A stretch of DNA of 64,000 nt. Origin: Bdellovibrionales bacterium. Its GTDB lineage: Bacteria > Bdellovibrionota > Bdellovibrionia > Bdellovibrionales > JAMPXM01. Positions 34,717 through 40,592 of the stretch are shown piece by piece; the stretch's first letter is position 1, and each line of letters begins with the position of its first letter. The translations under genes and the position numbers were made by a program. Below the pieces are notes generated by a model. That model made no database searches. It saw nothing but the letters and a program-made list of their open reading frames with translations, and was not told where the DNA came from. The DNA is taken from contig JADJOF010000001.1 of assembly GCA_016713885.1 (NCBI GenBank), positions 310,001 through 374,000 on the forward strand. The letters run 5' to 3'.

Positions 34717-34896
34717 TTAATTTTCCACGCTTTCGCGGACGTCCCGCAGATATCTCTCCTGGTGTTTCGAGAGCTTTACTCGCAGTCCGTATTTCGCGAT
34801 GAGCAGATTAAATAGAATCCCGACGGCGAACCAGTCTCGTGCCTTTTTTCTTTCGATTGATTCTTTATATTCATATAAATATCTGAAAATATTCAT
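34717..34896 (-). CDS. Small basic hypothetical protein
   Basis: 59 residues from the ATG at 34894-34896 (a TTG at 34911 is also in frame). A hydrophobic patch (DWFAVGILFNLLIAKYG) is surrounded by Lys/Arg-rich helices (YKESIERKKARD; LSKHQERYLRDVRE). It could be a small membrane-associated or DNA-associated protein. It diverges from the alpA-like gene, and the A/T-rich 106 bases between them probably hold both promoters. Confidence 0.45.
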   Translation of the reverse strand: MNIFRYLYEYKESIERKKARDWFAVGILFNLLIAKYGLRVKLSKHQERYLRDVRESVEN

Positions 34897-35002
34897 GTTT
34901 CTCGGAGACAAAATTTAATATTTCTCGTCATTTTTTGATCGCCAGACACCTTTAGCTTCTCTGACACACGCTGGTCAAGTGACCCGCAGAAAGGAAACTA
35001 AG

Positions 35003-35224
35003 ATGAATCGAATTTTGCGCATTGAGGAGGTAATGAAGGCCTCCGGATTAAGCCGATCCTCACTTTATCGGCTGGAGGGGCTGGGCCAATTTCCGAAACG
35101 AGTGCGAATTTCGCCTAACTCAATCGGCTGGTTCGAGCATGAAGTTCAATTTTGGATGGATGAACGCGCCAAGGTGCGGAACCCATTTTTGAAATCAAAC
35201 CAGCGGAACGTGGTTTCACTGTGA
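35003..35224 (+). CDS. AlpA-family regulator / excisionase
   Basis: 73 residues from the ATG at 35003 with AGGA upstream. It has the MerR-like winged-helix of AlpA proteins: ILRIEEVMKASGLSRSSLYR followed by FPKRVRISPNSIGWFEHEV. AlpA-like proteins activate integrase genes or act as excisionases of P4-like elements. It is the first gene of an overlapping unit with the two genes that follow. Confidence 0.85.
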   Translation: MNRILRIEEVMKASGLSRSSLYRLEGLGQFPKRVRISPNSIGWFEHEVQFWMDERAKVRNPFLKSNQRNVVSL

Positions 35225-35433
35225 ACAAATCTCAAAACTCAATTCGACCAAAAGAATTAGTCAAGATCGCCATCTGCTGTGTTCAGGACCTCAAGGACTA
35301 TGCGCAGACACGTGGCAAGATCGATTGTGCACATGGCTTCAATAAAGTGATTGAGCTCATCCTTGCAGTTTCAAGCTCACTGAAGAGCGCCTCGACAGAA
35401 TGCACAAAAGGAGGAGCTCCAAGTGACGACTGA
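35221..35433 (+). CDS. Small hypothetical protein between alpA and the RepA-like gene
   Basis: 70 residues from a GTG that overlaps the alpA-like stop (GTGA); its 3' end overlaps the next gene by 11 bases. The sequence is helical with three cysteines and no motif. The AGGAGGAG ribosome site for the next gene is inside its 3' end. Tight coupling on both sides suggests that it belongs to the element's replication or control unit. Confidence 0.5.
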   Translation: MNKSQNSIRPKELVKIAICCVQDLKDYAQTRGKIDCAHGFNKVIELILAVSSSLKSASTECTKGGAPSDD

Positions 35434-36433
35434 AATTGCAAATCACGAAGATAGCTTCTGTCGCCCCCTTAATGAGTTTGAAGCAAAGGAAATTGATTGG
35501 CTTTGGTCCGGCAGAGTTCCAACGGGTTGTATTTCACTGCTCGAAGGGGACGGCGGAACGGGTAAGTCGTTTGTGATCGCGGCCATTGCCAGTGCGATCA
35601 GTACCGGCAACGCCCTTCCAGATGACGATACTCACCGAGAACCGGCGAACGTCCTCTTGCTCGCCGCCGAGGACGATCCATCCGTTGTTCTCCGCCCTCG
35701 ATTTGAGTCGCAAGGTGGCGATCTCTCTCGAGTCTTTCTATATGAGGAACCACTGACTCTCGACGACCACGGTATCAAACGTATTCGGGCACTCATCCTT
35801 AAGCATGATCCAAAACTGATAGCAATTGACCCCATCGTCAGTTTTCTCGGAACAAAAATAGATACGTCTAGTGCCACAGACGTTAGAGCCGTATTGAAGC
35901 CCCTTGCGGCGCTTGCGGCGGAGTTTCAGCTCGCCGTTCTAATAGTTCGCCATTGGAACAAGTCGGCGCTTGCCTCAGCCTCTATGCGGGGATCGGGGAG
36001 CGTCGATTTTAGAAATGCCTCTCGAAGTGCGCTCAGTGTGATCAGCACTGACGAGGGACACTATATTGCCATTAGCAAATCGAACTACGGAGCAACCGGT
36101 AAAACCCTCACCTTTACAATTGAGAATCGAAAGCTCTTGTGGACTGGCCACTCAGACCTATCAGCTGATGAAATTCTCAACAGAGCCCGCCTCAACAGAG
36201 AGCAGCCCTCTGAGATTGACGTCGCCAAAGAGTTCCTCATCACGGCTCTTGCCGACGGTCCGGTTCCGGCTTTACGCCTGATTGATGACGCAGTTTCAGT
36301 CGGTGTCTCCAAAAGAACCCTGTTTCGGGCAAAGAGCACCATGAACGTTGCATCTCGCAAAAATGGACCGTCCTGGGATTGGACCCTACCTGATACGCCG
36401 ATTCCCGGTGAGAACGTTCTGAAGCACAACTAG
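35423..36433 (+). CDS. RepA-like AAA (RecA-fold) ATPase
   Basis: 336 residues from a GTG after AGGAGGAG. The Walker A motif is LLEGDGGTGKSF (about residue 47) and the Walker B region is KLIAIDPIVSF. There is a RecA-type strand with LIVRHWNKS and an arginine-bearing SMRGSGSVDFRNASR. This is the hexameric helicase-like RepA/AAA_25 family used by small plasmids and integrative elements for replication. The C-terminal ~70 residues form a helical winged-helix-like domain (VPALRLIDDAVSVGVSKRTL). It would let the element replicate after excision. Confidence 0.8.
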   Translation: MTTEIANHEDSFCRPLNEFEAKEIDWLWSGRVPTGCISLLEGDGGTGKSFVIAAIASAISTGNALPDDDTHREPANVLLLAAEDDPSVVLRPRFESQGGDLSRVFLYEEPLTLDDHGIKRIRALILKHDPKLIAIDPIVSFLGTKIDTSSATDVRAVLKPLAALAAEFQLAVLIVRHWNKSALASASMRGSGSVDFRNASRSALSVISTDEGHYIAISKSNYGATGKTLTFTIENRKLLWTGHSDLSADEILNRARLNREQPSEIDVAKEFLITALADGPVPALRLIDDAVSVGVSKRTLFRAKSTMNVASRKNGPSWDWTLPDTPIPGENVLKHN

Positions 36434-36446
36434 GCCCAAAGTTCAT

Positions 36447-36510
36447 CAAGGTTGCCAAGGATGCCAGCCCAGGGCGCCTGGCAACCTTGGCAATCTTGGC
36501 AACCTTGGTT
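36447..36510. repeat. Iteron-like repeats and hairpin after the RepA-like gene
   Basis: Three consecutive copies of TGGCAACCTT, GGCAATCTT and GGCAACCTT lie at 36479-36506, preceded by inverted copies (CAAGGTTGCCAAG at 36447-36459). The 13-base arm 36447-36459 is the exact reverse complement of 36495-36507. Short direct plus inverted repeats next to a replication ATPase gene suggest an origin or a RepA-binding site. A terminator is the alternative, but no T run follows. Confidence 0.5.
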
Positions 36511-36550
36511 CTCTTGAATCATCGTAAGTTGGGATCGCTTCTCATTTGCC

Positions 36551-36835
36551 TCATGGTTTAACTTCAAGAAGCTTCAAATCGAGGTCCAGTGCCCTCGCGA
36601 GGCGAAGAATCATGGGTAAACTCGCGATTCGACGACCCTGTTCAATATATTTAACGGTATTGACGTTAACATTCACACGCTCCGCAAATGCTTCTTGGGT
36701 TAAGCCCAACCGCTCACGTCGATCTCGAAGAATGCTGCTGAATTTGTTGAGCGTCCTTCGAATCTCCCGAATATCGGCAGTCGATGCACCCTCAAGACCT
36801 TTTTCTAGCATTCTTAATTTTGCTTCTAAGGACAC
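36551..36835 (-). CDS. XRE-family helix-turn-helix protein
   Basis: 94 residues. The helix-turn-helix is LRDRRERLGLTQEAFAERVN followed by VNTVKYIEQGRRIASLPMILRLARALDLDLKLLEV, a standard Cro/CI-type domain with C-terminal helices. A helical leader of ~30 residues precedes it. In this element it is the likely repressor, or the antitoxin-like half of a unit; no toxin is adjacent. Confidence 0.75.
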   Translation of the reverse strand: MSLEAKLRMLEKGLEGASTADIREIRRTLNKFSSILRDRRERLGLTQEAFAERVNVNVNTVKYIEQGRRIASLPMILRLARALDLDLKLLEVKP

Positions 36836-36927
36836 TCTCAGTAACAGACACTGCTAGTAATCGAACATCGGCGAACGCCTATTGAATAGGCCGTCGTTTT
36901 TAGGCGCCACCATCAAAGGAGATACCC

Positions 36928-37596
36928 ATGAGAACCTTCTTTACCCACCTAACAGCGACTCTAACCCTTTGCCTGTCTGGATGCGCCTCCGCCGAATTTA
37001 GAGCGCTGCAAGGCTTAAGCCCCGGCACAAGTGAAGAAGAGATCAATATCGCCGTATCAAACGTCAGGCCCCAGCTCCTGAGATACGCTCAACCCCTCCG
37101 ATTTTATGATCGATATCGCCTGGGCAGCGAAACCCTCATGAACTACGGGCATTCAATAGCACTGCTTGAAAACGATCGTCTCGTATTTGTCCAACAAGTG
37201 ACGAAGGAACGCCCGCCGCTTCACTTTGAAGTTACATCGACGGTCGCAGTGTGGAAGCCAGAAGCTACCGTCTTTCTTGAGGTTACAGGTTCAAATGACG
37301 AGCTTCTTACGAGAAAGTTTAAATCTATAATTGAACGCATCTTCAATTATCGTCAGATAGCCATCGCGAGCTCAAAAAAGGACGCCAACCAAATCGTTTC
37401 TATTTCGATGGGCCGGTCGGTAAGTCATCAAAAACGATCCGTTACAACTCCTGTCTACAGCTACGTATACAACCCACCCACCTCAAGCAAGTCGACCATA
37501 AGCTCTCGAAGCGGGGCAGTCCTTGGCACCATCGACACCCAGGCCGGAGGAGGACTCGGTACAACCGGCGGGCGTAGAGACGCATCATTGGATTGA
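36928..37596 (+). CDS. Lipoprotein of unknown function, frameshifted near its end
   Basis: 222 residues with a lipobox (LCLSGC, about residues 15-20). The chain is mixed alpha/beta (FYDRYRLGSETLMNYGHSIA) and ends in a low-complexity stretch where the frame is lost. The overlapping frame beginning at 37523 continues with coherent beta-rich sequence, so the two ORFs are probably one lipoprotein of about 310 residues with the break at about 37550-37570. Confidence 0.6.
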   Translation: MRTFFTHLTATLTLCLSGCASAEFRALQGLSPGTSEEEINIAVSNVRPQLLRYAQPLRFYDRYRLGSETLMNYGHSIALLENDRLVFVQQVTKERPPLHFEVTSTVAVWKPEATVFLEVTGSNDELLTRKFKSIIERIFNYRQIAIASSKKDANQIVSISMGRSVSHQKRSVTTPVYSYVYNPPTSSKSTISSRSGAVLGTIDTQAGGGLGTTGGRRDASLD

Positions 37597-37861
37597 ATCC
37601 GAATACAGTTCGTCAATTTCTATGTCTGCCACTGAACGTGGACCCAACGGAACCTTCGTGCCGACATGGAGGCTTGAGGTGGAGTGGAAGAACAAGCTAG
37701 AGCAGTTTGAACGCGTATTCCCATTGCTTTGTTTCACCGCTTCAAAGTTTCTCGGGAACGAAACAAGAGGAACCATTATCTATCCACTTTTCTCGGAAGA
37801 TCCACGCGTTGACCAGTTTATGACGATTCCCCCAATAGAGCTACCGGCCAACCCGCAATAG
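37523..37861 (+). CDS. C-terminal part of the frameshifted lipoprotein
   Basis: 112 residues overlapping the end of the lipoprotein frame. The first ~20 residues are shadow. From GVETHHWIESEYSSSISMSA onward the sequence reads as a natural continuation (beta strands, then VEWKNKLEQFERVFPLLCF). There is no ribosome site of its own. Confidence 0.45.
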   Translation: MAPSTPRPEEDSVQPAGVETHHWIESEYSSSISMSATERGPNGTFVPTWRLEVEWKNKLEQFERVFPLLCFTASKFLGNETRGTIIYPLFSEDPRVDQFMTIPPIELPANPQ

Positions 37862-37940
37862 GCACGCGACAAAGATCGGATAAGCCGAATTCACCCTTGG
37901 CTCAAAAAGAAAACAAACCCTGGCCTCTGCGCCTTAGTCA

Positions 37941-38711
37941 TCACAAACCTTTCGGGTTTAGACGCGATTTGCGCTTTCCCGGTCGAATCGCTGCCTTATT
38001 CTTTCGAATTTTAGAGCTTCCTTTTTTCACTACGGCAACAGGAGCAGCGCCCAGTGGGATTGAAGATGCGCGCTGATTTCGAGGCCGCCTATCTCGCTCT
38101 CGTAAAATTTTTCGATTGAGACGTATGTCAAAAACATGAAAAAAAATAGATCGTGTTATAATGAAGCTAATCAACGAATTTAGATGTCCTTTAGCGACCG
38201 GGTTCGAAAATGGCCTCTGACGCCCCGAAACCTCCATTGACTCCAATGTAGCGTGGAGGATTTCAAAGATCTCCTTTCGCGTTTCGACATGGGACTCTCT
38301 GTCTAATTTAAACAGGAGAATATTCTCAATCGCCATGTCATAGAAGCGGCCAGGTCGCGGCGAAATTTCACCGTTCGGATAAATTTCGAAAATCTTGGCA
38401 AGATCATGGGCGCGAACATCAATGACGTGGAACTTTTTTTCTTTCCATTTCGTTCGATGCTTATTCTTTGGATGATAGTCAGACTTGCCGGCTCGACCGT
38501 TACAGCCAGAACAAGCCGGCAAAAGATTTGCTGGATCATGATACCGATCGGGAGACATTTCTCTTGGTTCGAAATGGTCTATTTCAATTCTATTGTGAGG
38601 CAATAGACAATATGCACAGAATCTTCGATAGAAGTTTTCAAGAAGCCAATTTTCATAGCTTCGATATTGAGTAAATCCATCCGGCGGAGGGGTGAGTCTG
38701 AGCTTTGCCAA
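37941..38711 (-). CDS. HNH endonuclease, third gene of the TIGR04255-HNH unit
   Basis: 256 residues from a TTG four bases after the previous stop. The N-terminal third is an HNH domain: zinc-binding CAYC (32-35), RIEIDHFEPRE (Asp45, His46), ANLLPACSGCN (Asn62, Cys67, Cys70, Asn71) and a following His. The fold predicts a metal-dependent nuclease. The C-terminal half is Lys/Arg-rich with no recognised domain and probably contacts nucleic acid. It is co-directional with and adjacent to a helical protein and a TIGR04255-like protein inside an integrase-bearing element, a context suggestive of defence. That function is inferred. Confidence 0.8.
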   Translation of the reverse strand: MAKLRLTPPPDGFTQYRSYENWLLENFYRRFCAYCLLPHNRIEIDHFEPREMSPDRYHDPANLLPACSGCNGRAGKSDYHPKNKHRTKWKEKKFHVIDVRAHDLAKIFEIYPNGEISPRPGRFYDMAIENILLFKLDRESHVETRKEIFEILHATLESMEVSGRQRPFSNPVAKGHLNSLISFIITRSIFFHVFDIRLNRKILRERDRRPRNQRASSIPLGAAPVAVVKKGSSKIRKNKAAIRPGKRKSRLNPKGL

Positions 38712-38715
38712 TCAA

Positions 38716-39129
38716 CTATTTGTTTCGAAAAAAACTGAGTCGCTTAGCTTCTCGTGCTATTTCCAGTGCGTCTAAATGATCTTGTGGTTTCGAATAACCC
38801 ACTAGCTCGTCGATACACTTATTTAGAATTCTAAGGATCACAACTTCATCGCTCGAAAGCCTAAGCTTCCTTAGCCTGCGTTCTGCCAGTTCATTTCTGA
38901 GACTCTCGAATCTCTCAACAAACTCCTCGAGGCCCATTTTTCCAATTGAGGTCTCAACCTCGGAGCTGGCCTCTGTAACGTCGTCTGGACGGAGGAATAC
39001 CGGAGCATCGGGCGCGGTCTCATGAAAAACACGCCCAGCAGCTGTGGCTCTGCGCACTGCATAGGTTTGGCTCTTCACAAACACTGGCTCTTTATACTTT
39101 TTGAAGGGCTGAACCGGGTTAAGCTCCAC
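38716..39129 (-). CDS. Helical hypothetical protein, second gene of the TIGR04255-HNH unit
   Basis: 137 residues from a GTG that overlaps the TIGR04255-like stop by 11 bases. The N-terminal 50 residues are extended and basic, and the C-terminal 80 are amphipathic helices (LEEFVERFESLRNELAERRL; LNKCIDELVGYSKPQDHL). It has no catalytic motif. Sitting between a presumed sensor and a nuclease with overlaps on one side and a 4-base gap on the other, it may be an adaptor; this is inferred from order alone. Confidence 0.6.
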   Translation of the reverse strand: MELNPVQPFKKYKEPVFVKSQTYAVRRATAAGRVFHETAPDAPVFLRPDDVTEASSEVETSIGKMGLEEFVERFESLRNELAERRLRKLRLSSDEVVILRILNKCIDELVGYSKPQDHLDALEIAREAKRLSFFRNK

Positions 39130-39895
39130 CGTACTTCGCTCCCATTATCTTATCTCTGGTAAAATCAGTCGTTAATCCAAAGAATACGCGCTTACTATTC
39201 TCCTTCAGTTCGGCAGCTTGCTGGAGAATCTTTAATTTTGAGTTAATATCAATTCCAGACCCGGATATAAACTCCGACACTACATGGGTCTTAACATTTA
39301 CCGTCTTGTTTGACGGTTCGGGCCTTATGTTTAAACCGACTCTCACCATCATCTTCGTTTTGACGTCAAAATAAGAAAATTTGTTTTCTAAAGTCACTAA
39401 AGGCGACTCGTTGTTTTCAATATCGAGACCTACATTCAGCCTGAAGTATTTTGAAATATCGAAGGCCCTCGCCTCAAATTCAAAGGAATTGATGTAACCA
39501 AAAGCCGTGGTCGCAATCGCGAAGTCTGCAGGCTTCTGCACACTCTCGGAATAAATATCCAGCCAAGTCTCAATGGCCGGCTTTACATATGCGGTATATC
39601 CCTCGTATGGACTTTTGGGCGATGCCATTGCATGAACACTTAAGTATTTGTGCCCGGTCCGCGCTTGAAAGCGTCCCTTTGCCCAAGTCAAATGGGACGA
39701 CCAAAACGAATTTTGGGGTTGATCCGTCTTCGGCCAAATAACCATGCTTGGCATTCGCTGAAGGTCTCTAATTCGTTTTTTACCCTCTGTAATGATTGCC
39801 CCTGCTTCATCCTCGTCGTACCTCGCAGGCAGCCCACGCACTACAAACCAAGCCTCTACGATGGTAGTTTTGCTACAGGAGATAACTGTCTTCAT
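39119..39895 (-). CDS. TIGR04255-like protein, first gene of an operon with an HNH nuclease
   Basis: 258 residues. The N-terminal strand TTIVEAWFVVRGLPARYDED corresponds to the PPIVEA hallmark. The central beta region includes ITTAFGYINSFEFEARAFDI and the C-terminus has KRVFFGLTTDFTRDKIMGA. The match to TIGR04255 is by pattern and is weaker than for the gene at 2.0-2.8 kb. No known activity. It is the first gene of the last unit before the tRNA-Ser(UGA) attachment site. Confidence 0.6.
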   Translation of the reverse strand: MKTVISCSKTTIVEAWFVVRGLPARYDEDEAGAIITEGKKRIRDLQRMPSMVIWPKTDQPQNSFWSSHLTWAKGRFQARTGHKYLSVHAMASPKSPYEGYTAYVKPAIETWLDIYSESVQKPADFAIATTAFGYINSFEFEARAFDISKYFRLNVGLDIENNESPLVTLENKFSYFDVKTKMMVRVGLNIRPEPSNKTVNVKTHVVSEFISGSGIDINSKLKILQQAAELKENSKRVFFGLTTDFTRDKIMGAKYGGA

Positions 39896-40111
39896 TCTCT
39901 ATGGTTATCAGTAGACTGATTACGCGATCAAACAGGTCTTTATCGACCTCGACTAACCGAGCACCTGTATGGCCAACTGCAACATTAACAACATCGAAAC
40001 GGAACAAACAGCTATAGCAGCACTTCCTCACAACCTTTGTAGGTAAGCGTGTGGGTCAGTGAGCACTGAAAAACGCAAGCAACTGATTTTACTAGCTTTT
40101 ATTTTTTCTAT

Positions 40112-40201
40112 TGGCGGAGAGGGTGAGATTCGAACTCACGGAACCCTTTCGAGTTCGCCGGTTTTCAAGACCGGTGCCTTAAACCACTCGGCCACCTCTC
40201 C
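40112..40201 (-). tRNA. tRNA-Ser (anticodon UGA)
   Basis: Minus strand, beginning GGAGAGGTGGCCGAGTGG. The anticodon stem-loop is CCGGT-CTTGAAA-ACCGG (anticodon TGA in DNA). It has a long variable arm, the T-arm GTTCGAATCTC and an encoded CCA. Its 3' end (40112-40125) is repeated exactly at 32698-32711, marking it as the integration site of the element to its left. The gene itself is complete, so tRNA function is kept. Confidence 0.93.
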
Positions 40202-40279
40202 GTATTCGGATTGCAGAATGGAACGACCATGCTAGCGCCCCAAACGCAGAGAAGCAACAGGGAAGGCCCAAGAATTGGC

Positions 40280-40582
40280 TCAGTTCGGTGCCACCATAAT
40301 GTACAAACGCAAGAGAACACCGACCAGAACGGTGATCAGATCAAAAAGCAGGATTGCCGCAAGGCCCCAGCCTCGGGTCAGGCGCCAGACCACCGCAAAA
40401 GTGGTGACGAAAGCGAAGACAAAGGCCAGCGTGATCTCTTGCCCCTGGCTCAGGACCTCTTGGACGATCAGGCCGATCGTGATGCCGATAAAGGTTCCGG
40501 TCAGCGCCCGAAGCGCCATCAAAAAGATGTCCGATGAACCCTGTTTAATTCCCTGCTGCATCCGTCCCGCAAACTCCGACAT
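40280..40582 (-). CDS. Small membrane protein
   Basis: 100 residues from the ATG at 40580-40582 with AGGGGG upstream. Three hydrophobic segments follow a short amphipathic start (SDIFLMALRALTGTFIGITIGLI; ITLAFVFAFVTTFAVVW; GLAAILLFDLITVLVGVLL). It lies 10 bases after the TPR gene stop and is probably co-transcribed. Unknown function. Confidence 0.65.
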   Translation of the reverse strand: MSEFAGRMQQGIKQGSSDIFLMALRALTGTFIGITIGLIVQEVLSQGQEITLAFVFAFVTTFAVVWRLTRGWGLAAILLFDLITVLVGVLLRLYIMVAPN

Positions 40583-40592
40583 ATTCAGCCCC

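Noticed and set aside
36447..36510. A short CRISPR-like array after the RepA-like gene
   Set aside because: The repeat units are only 9-10 bases, directly adjacent without spacers, and partly inverted. Iteron-like or hairpin interpretation fits better.
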